Positions 13,452 to 25,063 of a stretch of 64,000 bases of DNA are shown piece after piece (position 1 is the first letter of the stretch; each line of letters starts with the position of its first letter). Below the pieces are notes generated by a model that saw only the letters and a program-made list of their open reading frames with translations, ran no database searches and was not told the DNA's origin. A program made the position numbers and the translations under genes. Source of the stretch: Blumeriella jaapii (taxonomy: Eukaryota; Ascomycota; Leotiomycetes; Helotiales; Drepanopezizaceae); contig VWND01000015.1 of the NCBI GenBank assembly GCA_009599575.1, forward strand, positions 62,001 to 126,000, in the 5' to 3' direction.

Positions 13452-14717
13452 ATGAGCGCTCCTCGTCAAGTACAAGGAGACCACCAGCCTGAGCTTCCCC
13501 GCCCTCCAGGGAATCAAGGAATAACGACCGTTTTGTCAATCATATCAGCACCGACTACAGCTTCTCTATTCTCTTTCGTGCCTATCGTCGCAGCTACACC
13601 GACTGCAGCCGCGACCACGACCGCGGTATCTAGGCCAATGTCTCCTGGGCTCTCAAAGACATTTCTGATCGGAACTGTTATCGGTTGTGTTGGGATCTTG
13701 TTATTGCTTTCCGTGCTGGCACTGCTTTTGGTAGATCGGAGGAGGAAGCAAAGGAAAGAACAGAAGACTGGCGCCGAGCCAGTCTCGTACAAAGGGCTCG
13801 ACGAGGCTTTTACTGGCGTGCCGTTCAGGGAATCGCAAATCAACGGCCAGCGGTCTCCGATAACACTGGTTCCTAGCAACTACAGCACTGCATATCCTAC
13901 CTCGTCATTTGGACCTCCAACCCCAGGACTAATAACAAGGGAAACCGACAGATTTTTCCCCAATACCCGGGACGGCGACCGCGACAACACCAGCATAACG
14001 GACCAATATTTCGCATCACCATTGGTGTCGTCATTTCCATCTCCCGCGCAGTCTTCAGTCCGCTCACACGATCGGTCGCTGATCCTAAAGCATACCTACA
14101 CTCAAAAAGTCGCAGATGCACGTCGCTGTTCCCATTCCCGCGGTTGGAGTAACGGCTCCCAGCTCACGCTCCACGACCCCAGCGACGCACATGTTCTCTC
14201 GGCTTACGGCCCGCTCTCCCCTGAGTACCAAGCCTCCCATTTATCACCTCGAAGGGAAACGCAGAGAGACACCATGGGCTTCCCTATTGAGCCGCCGCCG
14301 CCAGCAGCCCTTGTTCCGGACCCAGATGAGTTGCGATTGCACTCTTTGACGCCCGTGCTCGAATCTCCTAGAAGTCGGCGTTCACTGGCCCGTCCTGACT
14401 CTGTCGAACTGGCTCTTCGAGAAGGGGTACATTCAGCTAGTTCTACGCACAGCGACTATGAATTTGGACGTGTACCGATGCGCGCGGAAAGCCCGGCAGA
14501 AAGCCCCGTATTGGGCTTGAAAGGCGTACATGTTCTGATACAAAACCCAGCTGCGCAGTCGCTGGCGCCACCAGGTGCTGAACTGGAACGAACAAATACT
14601 CAAAAATCGGTTTCGACTATGGGGCCGGTTATCGGGGATGAGGAGCTCTATCAGCTAGGTGTGGGCGCGAGACCGCCACCGTTGCAGGTCTCGAGTCGGC
14701 CCACAAATGCGATATAG
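13452..14717 (+). CDS. Single-pass membrane protein of unknown function
   Basis: Intronless 421-residue frame. Residues 24-70 are Ser/Thr/Ala-rich, followed by one strong membrane helix at about 71-94 (FLIGTVIGCVGILLLLSVLA) and then a basic stop-transfer cluster DRRRKQRK. The remaining 320 residues are polar, Ser/Pro-rich and probably disordered, with many possible phosphorylation sites. No cleavable signal peptide is evident, so the helix probably acts as a signal anchor. The layout (short Ser/Thr-rich outside, one helix, long cytosolic tail) recalls fungal wall-stress sensors, but no sensor domain is recognisable, so no function is assigned. The family is not recognised. Long open length and coherent protein architecture support it being real. 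Confidence 0.75.
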   Translation: MSAPRQVQGDHQPELPRPPGNQGITTVLSIISAPTTASLFSFVPIVAATPTAAATTTAVSRPMSPGLSKTFLIGTVIGCVGILLLLSVLALLLVDRRRKQRKEQKTGAEPVSYKGLDEAFTGVPFRESQINGQRSPITLVPSNYSTAYPTSSFGPPTPGLITRETDRFFPNTRDGDRDNTSITDQYFASPLVSSFPSPAQSSVRSHDRSLILKHTYTQKVADARRCSHSRGWSNGSQLTLHDPSDAHVLSAYGPLSPEYQASHLSPRRETQRDTMGFPIEPPPPAALVPDPDELRLHSLTPVLESPRSRRSLARPDSVELALREGVHSASSTHSDYEFGRVPMRAESPAESPVLGLKGVHVLIQNPAAQSLAPPGAELERTNTQKSVSTMGPVIGDEELYQLGVGARPPPLQVSSRPTNAI

Positions 14718-15456
14718 TAGAGGTTCGGGTCTGGCATGGCACTGCATAGCGTTGATATTTGATCTGCGAACTTGGTGGGCGTTCTGGGAAAGCATACTGA
14801 GTGGCATACAAATACCCTTTCTTTTGTCGAAATTCACGTACGATTTGGTGTATTAGCGACGGTTGTTGAAAGCGGAGTTCCGGAACAAAATTGCTCTTTA
14901 AGTAGAGAGAGACATTAGCCATAATCACACGAATGCGATATAAGTATAAGTTTATTAAACATGGCTGAAGATCGCAAAATCGTGATGCCTTTTTCCTTCA
15001 CTTTTCTTCCCAGGCACTTGATTTCATTAATTCTCGTCTTTTTTCCTTGCCCATTCCGGAGGGAGGCTTGTTTTTATATCTTTCTTTTCGGTTTTTTGTT
15101 TTTGTTTTGGTAGGTACTGTATGTGCATTACCGCTCGCTTACTCTCTCCCTCTCCCTCTCGCTTTTCCCCCCATCCATCTCCATCTCCATCTCCATGCCC
15201 AAGATGCCAGATGATGTGACATCACGTCACAGTCACATTCTCAAATTCGATCGAGACCCCGACCTTCACTTCGGAGGGAGTTCAAGCACACCCGGTTTTC
15301 GTCGGATCGTCGGATCGCCGCCGCCTTGACACCGGGGGGTTTGAGACGTGGGGATGGGGGCGGGAAGTCTCAATACGTGTTTCATGACACACCCACACAC
15401 AACACATCAGACATGATAAGACAAGCCGAGATTCGCGTAGGTACTGTAGATCAGGT

Positions 15457-15500
15457 AGGCAGGCAGGCAGGCAGGCAGGCAGGTGGGCAGGCAGGCAGGT
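15457..15500. repeat. (GGCA)n microsatellite
   Basis: About eleven AGGC/GGCA units with one GGTG interruption. Confidence 0.9.
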
Positions 15501-17939
15501 AGTGGCTAGCCCGTGCTATGCTATGCGATGTCATGCTATGCGCATATGATGCTTTAATGCGACGGAACGCGATTGGTGTGTGTGAAGGTACAGTACTGTA
15601 GGCAAGTAATGTACTTGGTTGATTCTTCGTCATCATGGGGTTGGGGGAGGGGGGTGCTGGAAGGGGCTGTGAATGAATGGATGGCAAGGAGGAGGGAGGG
15701 AGGGAGGTGCTCGGCTGAGCTTTGATGAGTCTTGGGTTATTATCTTTTCGTTTCATGTATACAAGTAACTTCTAGCTGTTCTCTTGTGTGTGTAAGTATT
15801 CGGGTCGTCTCGTATAGGCGTGTGTCGTGGGCACAGCACATCTGGGGGGCTCGGCTTGGGGTTGGACTTGAAAATGCATTGTACACATGTGTATTTTCGT
15901 GGTGTCTTTTACGACATCGTGGCTTTTTATTCTTCTTTTCCTTTTTGCTTATAGGCTCTCTCTTTCTCTCGTTCTCTCTTTCTCCACAAACGTTTTCTTC
16001 TCGTAACCACGCCGCAGCCGCGGAAAAAAAGCCTTCTGCCTGGTGATTTTTCGCAACCTGGACTCTGACGACATCTGCGTATTTCAGACGTTAACTTCCT
16101 TACTCGATTAGTACATTATTGCGAGCTACATAAGGATCGTTCTCTCCTTCTTTTGATTCCTTCTTGAGAAAGAACAGGAGGGGAAGATGGGCACGAATGC
16201 CATGCTTTTGGCTAATGGTACGCTCGGAAAATGGATTTTTCTGGATGTGTTTTGAAGGAGTTCAGGACGGCGCTTTCCGTTCGAGATGGGGAGCTTTGCT
16301 CTTCCAGAAGAATTGATTCGATACGTGAGCGAGGTTAGGCTTGGAAAAAAAAGAAGGAGATCAATTGATGCTAGGCGATGGGGAAGGTACGCCATTTATT
16401 TGTTTGGTTACATCGTGTAGGGAAACACGACGCTTTGAGAGCTGATTATTCAACGGTGTTTTTATTGGGAGTTGGAATTTTAAATATGCTTTTCTAATAT
16501 TTTCGTAAAGAGGCAGAAGAAAAGAGTATGTGATGCTGCGGGATTGAGTAAGAGGAAGCGGAAGGTTGGTTGATTGATGAGAAGTTTTTGGCTTCGAATA
16601 TGGGGGGGGGGGGGTGGTTTTCTCCTCTGCGTTCACGATTTCATTTGATTTTTATTTCCTTCCTTTCTTGCTCTCTCTCTCCCTCTCTCCCTCTCATCCC
16701 AGCGTTCAATCAAGGCCACGTCAAGTAACCAGCGAGCCAGCCAAGACAAGTAAGTACTGTACAGTAAGACGAGAAACACCCAAACCACCACGGTACAAGG
16801 TATATACCTACCCATCGCAAGGTCTCCCAATCCCCGAAAAGCAAAGCGAGGCAAAGAAAGTATCCCGAGGATAAGGTTAACCCCACAACCTTTGAGAATA
16901 CTTGTTAGAGGCTAAGTTATCACCGCCATACCCAAGCAACCCCCTCCCCCCTCCTCGTAGGGAAGACGATGACACGCACGCACCTGACGGGTTGAGCTGG
17001 GGTGAGCGAGCAGAAAGGCGAATGTATACTTGAGCCCATATTGGCCGAGGAGTTGTTAGGTGTGTCGGGAAGGGGCTTGGGGAGGGGGGTTCGAAAAGTA
17101 AGTTGGGCAAGGTGCAGACAGGAAAGTTCTCGTTTCGACGGCCCGCGGAGAAAGGGGGCAATTTGGGAGCTTCGCGGATGTGGATGTGGATGGGTTGAGT
17201 TGGGTTGGGTTGAGTAGGGGAGGTGAGGTGGTGGTTATGTCTCGCACCATTGCGGGTGATGCGACGAGCTTCATCTTGATCGCAAGAAGTGGGCTTCTGA
17301 GTAGCAAAGCGGGTACAACTGGGCTGGCTGAGTAGAAACAAGCAAGCAAGCAGGTAGGGGTAGGAGGTAGGTAAGGTAGGTAGAAAAAGAATCTAGCTTA
17401 CTTTGTTTCCCGAAGAGGATTCGGAGAAGTAATATGGAAATACCAAGTAGTCAGTCGACTCTCTTTTTTTCCTTATTTAAAGGTACCTACCTGTAGATAT
17501 AGAGCTAGGCAGGTACAGCTCGTAGGTAGGCGGTGAACACGCACAAGAGACAAAGCCATACTGTTTTTCTCTCCATCTATCTAGCTATCTATCCTGGGTA
17601 CTTGTTGCTTGCTTGCTGACCCCATTCAATCGTTTCCACCCACACTCCTCTGTTTCATCCCTTTCTTCATTCATCGTGTCTAACTACTCCATGATATGCT
17701 GGTTTACAAGAGAATATGTACGTTCAAGAACGCAAGCCCCCGAGCATGGACATTGGAAAGCGCACAAGCATACACTAACATACATTGACTGACACTCGAT
17801 ACAAAATTCGACTTGTACATACCGCGAGTTAAAAACATAAGTATCCACAAAGAAAAGAAAGAAACACAAAGGAAGCAAGGGAAAAGGCTTATCAACCCAA
17901 TACTTAATCACCCCGCACCCCGCTCATTCCCTCCCCCAT

Positions 17940-18830
17940 ACTCGACATTATCTCGGCGACGAAGTTGCTTGCTTGCTTGCTTGCCTCCTTTCTTGCTTAA
18001 CCAACATTCTTCACCCAAGCGCATCTGGACCAACAGCACCACAGGAAATCAAGTAAACGCGTAGACATGGCCAGCCAGCAGGTCACCTGACTCCGCACTG
18101 TATCGTATGCGTATTCCGTCTGCAATATAATAAAACAGCTACGCATCCTCGACATCGAGGTCGCTTGCTTTCTTGCTTCGCTCGCCCGACGTTTATCTGT
18201 ATGTATTCGAGCCAACAGTTTCAAAAGGAGATAAGTAGATGACTAAGCATGGCTGGCTAGCAGCTTATCTGACCTGGCACTGTATTATACCGTGTACATA
18301 CCCTTTTATTTTTAAAGGAGGGGGAGTGGCGGGGGGGGGGGGGGGGGGGGTGCAATCCTAAGGAGCAGCTATGCAAAGCTCGACTTTATCTCGGTTTGCT
18401 TGCTTGCTTGCTTGCTTGCTCGCTCTGCTTCCATTCATAAAAATCTAAACCAGCATTACTATGACAAACCATACCATATACAAATGAAAAAAAACTACAA
18501 GTAGACATCGCTGGCTAGCAGCAGTCTACCCGCCCTACCCAGTATCATAGCCTGAATCAAAAGCATCTATCTACACAAAAGCATACGTGTTCTCATACTC
18601 CCTGTGCGATTCAATATCTCAGCCACGCAAGCTAATAACATCTCAGCTTGCTTTGCTACTTGCTTGTTCATTTGTTTTTGCATGCTCGCTTGACTTTCTG
18701 CCAAATAGATCTGAGCGAACACCGTGAGGAAAGTAAGGAAGGAACTTAACATACCTTATGTAGTGTAGTTAGCCGCTAGCACCTTTACCAGACTCACGTG
18801 GCACCATACCGTGTATGTAAAGAGACATTT
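17940..18830. repeat. Degenerate tandem array, about 200-240 bp period
   Basis: Four diverged copies can be lined up by eye. Each has a TATCTCGG/TCGACAT-type start, a CTTG tetranucleotide run, then a GTAGACATGGC-like block with CCAGC/GCTAGCAGC, then CACTGTAT or CAGTATCAT. The anchor blocks fall near 18060, 18235, 18505 and 18765. No coding potential is seen. Confidence 0.6.
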
Positions 18831-19160
18831 TTTGCTTGCAGTCATGTGGGTAAGCAGATTTTGCTAGAGAGCTCCGTCTTGGAGCAGCGGGTATGTTCTT
18901 TTTTCTATTCTTTTCTTCTTCTTCTTCTTCTTCTTCTTCTTCTTCTTTTCTTTCGTTTACGTGTGTGGGTAGGTAGGTCTCATCGGGTCGTGGTAATTTC
19001 TTCTTCTAACAATGACAGAGCATCTTCTCCTCTCAATAACAGAACACCGTACAGGATTCGCATGTCTCGGTTTGGTATCCATACGCCGCGAGTTACACAC
19101 AGCTCCTCTACGTGAGATCAACCAAACTCACATCGGCACGCTCCGATGCCCGTCGTCGTC

Positions 19161-20454
19161 TCACTCCTCCCGAATGACATCCCCCCTCTTCTCCATCTCA
19201 CTCACCAAGAACCGCCACTCGCCCGCGCTGACCCGACTCACGCTCATGCGCGTCAGCCGTAACATCTGCATCGCCGCCAGCGGCCGCCCGTCTCCGCGTG
19301 CCACGCGCGCAGCTCCTGGAGGGTGATGGGCGTTTGCAACTTTTGCCGGAAGACGACGTGCACGACGGACCACTTGGGGTCCGTGGGTGACGAGGAGGCG
19401 TCGTAGTAGGGCGCTGACGGGTCGTGGGCTGTTACTGTGACGGGGAGGGAGGTGGGTTATTAGCTTGGTTTCTTCTTGCGCTTGGGTTGGGGTTGGGTTG
19501 GTTGCTTGAGTCCTTGGGTCGGTTGGTGGGTGGGTGGATGGATGGATGGATGGAGCTGAGAGAAAAGGGAAGGTGAAGAGAGAAGGGAGAAGGAAATATG
19601 GAGGAGAGACGAACAGTCGGGGGAGTGCTCCTCTACTATCTCCATCGTGCCGACGATGGCCGGCACCTTACAACTCGAATGGTAGAAGAAGGCCAGGTCG
19701 CCTTTTTTCATCGCGCGCAGGTTGTTTCGTGCTATGTTTCACGTTAGCAGCCAATCTCATCTTTCATGTATCTGAGAAGAGGGGAACGGTGGGCTTTGGC
19801 GTTGAAAAGCTTAGGTGATTGAGGACGTACCCGTCAAGGGACGTACGTACGTACCTGCAAAGTTCCGGATGCCGTCCCATGGTTCGGGCTCGGTCTTGGC
19901 GGCGAGGTCGTCGATGGAGAATTTGATGTCTTTGCCTTTCTCGATGCGCGATTCGGGTTCAGCTTTGAGGAGCCAGTATTGTCGGCCTGTTGGAGGGGGT
20001 TCGGTGGGTGCGGGTTTGGATTTGGAGGGGGGAGCTGTGGTGGTGATGGTTTTTGCGGATTTGGATTTCTTATTGGATTTCTGTTTGGATTTCTAGTTGG
20101 TGGTTGTTAATTGGATTTTCAACAAGGCTTGAGTTTGAAGTGACAAAGAAGTACGATACTCGCGCAGAAGGTGATAGGAGTCGTAGCCGTCTCCAGTCAC
20201 ATGACACTTACTGCCTCGTTCTTCTCCTCTCCCTCCCCCTCTCCCTCCCCCCCCTCCTCCGTCTTCACATCTTTCTTCACTACTGTCTTCGATTCGCTCT
20301 CGACCTTTTTGCGTGCCGGACCCGGTTTGGACGACGGCTCTTCAGAAGCGAGCTTCTCCTTGGTCGATGTCGAGGTCGTCCGCCGGCTGGATCTCCGAGG
20401 GGGCTCAACCTGTTCTTCCGCTCCTAGATCCTTCGCTTTTCTCTTCGGCGGCAT
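19161..20454 (-). CDS. EVE-domain protein, THYN1/Thy28 family (frame broken once)
   Basis: EVE domains are PUA-like folds that recognise modified bases; THYN1 proteins are nuclear. Four exons: 20454-20212, 20092-19855, 19731-19615 and 19428-19161, all with GT-AG sites. Residues 1-120 are a Lys-rich, disordered, nuclear-type tail. The EVE domain starts at YWLLKAEPESR and continues through EPWDGIRNF, ARNNLRAMKKGDLAFFYHSS, VPAIVGTMEIV and DPKWSVVHVVF. After ITLQELR the frame needs one extra base near 19303-19306 to reach the conserved end (MQMLRLTRMSVSRVSAGEW). As written, a stop appears about 20 codons later. A GG shortened to G would explain it. With that base the protein is 288 residues. The acceptor of exon 4 has an alternative 6 nt upstream, also in frame. 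Confidence 0.85.
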
Positions 20455-21329
20455 GTTTGTTGTGACCGGTCGATGCTATCCGCGACAGTTTCACGAGGGC
20501 TAAGGGTTCGTGTTATCGCGTTGCGGTTCGTTACACTCACCCGTACTGTACTGTCTACCTATACAGGTGAATTATCAATCACGTGACCCGACGACTCTCG
20601 CTAAGGCTTTTCTTTCGCTCCGGTCCAAGCAATGACCTCCAACCCAAGTCACATACTGTACAGTATGTACAGTACAGTATACACATACAATACGTCGGAT
20701 CTTCTGCAGCACAACACAACCTTCCACTACTTCCTGGTCACGATGGAGATGTACCCCGCGGCACACCAGGCCCAGCCCGGTTGCTCTGTTCTTCGTCGAT
20801 CATCCCGATTCGATCAGATACGTGCAGAAGACGAAACGCCATGGTTGCTGTGTCATTCCTGATTTGCTCGCGCAAAATTAAGAAACGAAGGCGCAGAAAG
20901 TATATAGTACCTCGTCTACTATATACGAAGTACAGTCTCGGAGGTTCTGCCCATACCGAGAATGTTGTGTGGGGTCAATCTAACGCTGGCCTGCTCGAGT
21001 ACCTACTGTACTGTAGGTCGTGTTCCTTTGGCCAGTCCACTCTAGTGGCAGATGCCGTAGATATCTGCCTACCTACTATACTGTATTTCTGTGCAGTAGT
21101 ACTGTACGAGTAGAAGGTTTATCACAAAAAGCAACATCTGATTTAGTTTTCGCCGTCTTCCCAATAAAGCATTAGCTAAACTTACAAGAAACCTACGTTA
21201 ACGTGGAAACATTATAAAAACCTGTTGTTCGCCCGACTCTTCAAACATCAGCTCATCGACACACCGACCATCTTTTCGAGCTTTCCGAAATCAGACTTCG
21301 TTCTTGAAAGGTGATACGCACAAGTCAAA
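20455..21329. other. Intergenic, rich in TACAGTAC elements
   Basis: No gene supported. Dense TACTGTACAGTATGTACAGTACAGTA-like sequence lies at 20655-20690 and further elements at 21003-21110. The last about 100 bases before 21330 look like the leader of the small secreted protein candidate. Confidence 0.55.
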
Positions 21330-21766
21330 ATGCGCTATCTTTTCGAAATCTTTACGCTTCTCGCTTTAGCAGCATGCACCATGTCTGCGCCATCTCCCCG
21401 AATTTACTATGATCCTGATGACCCAGAGTGCTTTCAGAATCCGAGGTGTCATGGTTAAGTAAAATCTGCGTATGCGACCCGAAATACCTTTGAAACGGAT
21501 GTGAGAAAATACGAATGCTAAGTCGTGGTATGGCAGAATTTTCAATTGCAGTACCGTACTTACTGCCGCGTGGAGACCCGTGTTTCTACATGCTGTACCG
21601 GGGTGTGTTGCTGTGTTGGAAAGAAGGGTGTTGCTGTTGCTTGAATGAAGGGCGAGGAGGTCCTGATTCATGCGAGCGGTTTTTGGAACTGTCGGGAAGA
21701 GGAGCAAGGCCGTTTCACGTTACCACCAACTGCAGTCAGCACGGTGACTGCAGCACATTCCCATAA
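21330..21766 (+). CDS. Candidate small secreted cysteine-rich protein
   Basis: Exon 1 (21330-21453) starts with a good signal peptide: basic MRYLFE, a hydrophobic core LLALAA, then CTMSA with a cleavage site likely after it. Read without splicing it stops after 42 residues. A phase 1 intron 21454-21551 (donor GTTAAG, branch-like GCTAAG, acceptor TTGCAG) joins a second exon to 21766, giving 112 residues. The tail is very Cys-rich, with a run of four Cys and later isolated Cys. The GTTAAG donor is weak, so the unspliced form or another splice cannot be excluded. No family was recognised. Secreted Cys-rich proteins of this size are often host- or environment-facing in fungi, but that is only an analogy here. 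It lies alone in a gene-poor stretch. Confidence 0.45.
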
Positions 21767-23285
21767 TGCGAAATGGAGAAAAACATTGATCATAAACTAC
21801 TGCACTGTTTTCTTCGCGCCCTCAATATGATACTGTCGTACAACATTCATCACTGGGCGCTCTGAACATCATGGTTGCTGTGACTCTGTCTAGATTGCGC
21901 TTTGATTGTTATTATCTCAGATCAATGATTATAGCTCACCTTAGACTCAGACCTATACTATTAGATCAACTGTTTATTATGCGCTCACTGCTTTTATTAC
22001 GTATATCAAATGCTCGTTGCTTCCACAGTTGTAGAGAGCAGACTTCCATTGTTACTTGACCTTAACACGCTGTTTTACTCTCAATACATTAATCGTGATC
22101 TCTCTTCCACAAATACACGCTTTTCTTTATTCTGAGCCATAGATACTGACTCTACCCCTTTCATCTCTCAATATCACGGATATAAACCATTCAATCTCAT
22201 AACAGAAGCTCAACAAACCAGCGAAAGCTATATATATAACACCTGTGTTTCTTCATGTGCTCCATAAAACAACAGTAAATCGCATCTCTAGCCCTCCCTT
22301 CTAGCGTCACCGTATTTATAGCCACTTTTACGCCGCATCCTTTTCATATTCACTCATAAGATTTACCATTATAAACCCAACGAAATTCTCCGGACACTGG
22401 GCAGAAGACGGAAGCCTGTTTTATGCCTTCCAGAGAGCTGAGCTTGTGGGACCCCGCTCCCACCCCCTCCCTTTTCTTCGTTCTTTCTAGTACTGTAGAT
22501 AGATGATAAATAGCCTTACGGGTGGTCTCAGATGATGCCGGTCGCTCGGCGGGCAACGAGAAAGTGGGACACGCGTGAGTGATCGATAATGCCTTTCACA
22601 CATGTATGCTCTCGAGCGTGAGTGAGTACGGCCATGGCGGGAGGATGTTAGATGGAAGATGGAGGGTGGAAAGTTGAAATCGGGACGAGACCGACCGTAG
22701 CTACATATAGTACAGTACAGTCCTGTAGGTCGTCAAGTGCCGGGAGCTACTGTCTTACGGCCCTAGTCTAGGCGAAGGAGGTGAAGCAGAATATCATGAC
22801 GCCCAACGTGGCAGATGCGGAAGCTTGTCCCGGGCTGCTGTCGCCGACGTGACGGTAGCTGGAGAAAGCGTGATTCCCGGCCGAAGATTCGGTCCTGGCT
22901 GCTGCTGCTGGCTGGTCTGTCGACTGACTGACGGACGACCTGATGAGTAGTATGGTACATACTGTAGGTTAGGTTAGGGATTGATCGCTCGGTGTCCCTA
23001 TATCAGACGGCCACCCCTTTCCTCGGGTCCTCCCCGTTCGTTTGCTCTCTCGAACTGGACTGTCGATACATGATGTGTGCCGATCTGTCTGTTCTCTCTT
23101 GGTGGATGTGCGTCGCAGGGTCATAGGCCGAGGGATGTTGCTATGCTGTACATCTCACTGACCAACTGCCGACTGTCGAGGCAGAATGAATGGGACCGGT
23201 ACTTGAGATTCGAGGTTCACCGGTTCTTGACTTCCTCGCAAATTTCACCTTACGGCAATCTTGCGTTATGGCAACTTTACAGTAG
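21767..23285. other. Intergenic, AT-rich then mixed
   Basis: The part 21870-22340 is AT-richer than the surrounding DNA. No reading frame is convincing. A TACAGTACAGT element lies near 22710. Confidence 0.55.
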
Positions 23286-23870
23286 GTACTGTACAGTACA
23301 GACTGCACCTCACCGTAAATTTATTTTACACTAAGTAACTGTACCACAAAGTAAGTCACTTACAGTACCTCACCGTAATACTGTATTACCTCACAGCATA
23401 CGGAGTAGTATGTACAGTACAGTACCTCACCTCACAGTAATTTTACTTTACAGTGATTTACAGTAGTGCACAGTATCACAAGGTCATCTATCTCACTTAC
23501 CTTTCCATGATTACACCTGATAGTACACGGAGTAGTCATGTACAGTACAGTACGGAGAGTACATACTGAACAGTACCTCACCTTACAGTAATTTTAATCT
23601 ACAGTGATTTAGTGCACAGTATCACAAGGTAATCTATCTCACTTACCTGACCATGATTACACCTTACAGTATACGGCGTAGTACCGTACATTAGAGTTCA
23701 AAAACAGTACAGTACAGTACGGAGAGTACTGTACATACCTCTCACAGTAATTTACTTTACCCTAATTTTGCCGTGTCACAAATTAATCTCATTTACCTTA
23801 CCGTGGTTTTACCCGACAGTATACGGAGTACAGTAGTACGGTATATACAGCACAGTACAGTACACATTTT
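23286..23870. repeat. Tandem array of about 150 bp units rich in TACAGTAC
   Basis: Roughly four degenerate copies follow each other. Each runs ACCTCAC, CACAGTAATTT, ACTTTACAGTGATTT, CACAGTATCACAAGGT, ATCTATCTCACTTACC, CCATGATTACACC, ATACGGAGTAGT and then a run of GTACAGTAC. Copies begin near 23287, 23426, 23575 and 23737. No open frame runs through the array. Confidence 0.75.
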
Positions 23871-25063
23871 TCTCTCCGCCCTCGCCCACTCACCCCCTCA
23901 CCCCCTCGCCCCCCTCGCCACTCGCCCACTCCGCCCACTCCACCAACTCGCCCACTCGCCCACTCGTCCCCCTAATTCGTCCATTCTTCTTAGCTCCCCC
24001 TCCCCCCCCTCCCCCCCCCGCCCTCGTCGACCCAAACATCACCCACCCGCTCACCGCCGTATGTGATTGGAAAAAGGACCTGACCGACCTCGACTCGAGC
24101 CAGCCGCAGAGAGGAGGCGTGAGTGAGTGAGTGCGACTGTCTGTACATGCCATACGGTACATACTGTGCAGTACTGTATCTGTACTCAGTCTCGTCGTCC
24201 GGCTCGGCCCCATCGACCGAAACCCCCCTTGCCCTGTCCTGGTCCTGCTGCTTGTGACAGTCAGTACAGTACAGTACAGTACTGTACAGTCCAGCCAGTC
24301 CAGCCAGTACAGTCAGCTCTGTACAGCCCAGTACAGCCCAGTCCAGCCGCAAAACTCACTCCCTCCAGTCCTGCTCCGACGCGCGTCGAGCGACGCCTGC
24401 TGCTGGCCCGAGGGTTGAATTTCCTTCCTATCGACCTACCTACATACAGTACCTACCTATCGACCTACCTACCTATCTACCTACCTACATACATACATAC
24501 ATACAGTACGTGCCGATGTTCTTTCTGCTCTGCTCTGCTCTGCTCTGCTCTCACCCCCCATCCCATCCCATCTCATCCCATCTCATCTCCACCTGCCCCA
24601 TCTCTTGTCCAGCGACGAGATCACGACCCCAAAACGTGATCGAAGTGATCTCGCTGCCGCCATGACGGGTCGCGCCCGACCCCGACCCCGTCGCCGTCGC
24701 CGTCGCCGTCCCGGTCCGCAATGCCCACATGGCGGCCGGCGCGCGCCAGAGCAGGCGATGAAGTGCTCAACGACCTGCTGACTGACGACGAGCTCGACAC
24801 CGACAGTACAGTACAGTACCTGTTAACGTTGGCTCTAGTCCCAATCGGGTCTGGCGTGCCTCAGATTTAGCTCGAGGAGAAGCCAGCCAGCCGACCTTCT
24901 TTCGCGACTTGCGTCGCGACCCCATCGCGCCTCAATCGCGCTTTTCCATCCATCCCTACTCGAGCCTCGAAAAGAAGCCCTCTGTGGAGTCCAGTCCGGT
25001 CCCGTCCAGTCCCGTCCAGTCCAGTCCGTCGCTGATAGCCGCTGCTGCTGATGTCACACCACG
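23871..25063. promoter_or_regulatory. Long leader/promoter region of SWI1
   Basis: C-rich sequence (23877-24035), then GTACAGTAC clusters (24160-24180 and 24260-24345), a CTAC/CATA tetranucleotide block (24434-24508) and (CTCTG)n at 24525-24552. A TACAGTACAGTAC element follows at 24806. There are no supported genes. Its position suggests the SWI1 promoter and 5' UTR. Confidence 0.4.

Larger units (their letters stand above)
14718..19160. other. Long gene-free, repeat-rich intergenic region
   Basis: No credible coding frame in 4.4 kb. It contains many simple repeats: (GGCA)n at 15457-15500, 13 G at 16602-16614, 20 G at 18331-18350, (CTTG)n tracts and (CTT)n at 18907-18945, plus a degenerate tandem array (17940-18830). 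The first few hundred bases probably hold the 3' UTR of the upstream gene. Confidence 0.6.

Noticed and set aside
22950..22985. TAGGTTAGGTTAGGG telomere-like stretch
   Set aside because: Only two to three imperfect units within ordinary intergenic DNA; too short to call an interstitial telomere.
23286..23870. Tandem array considered as a CRISPR array
   Set aside because: Units are long, degenerate and without unique spacers, and the genome is fungal.
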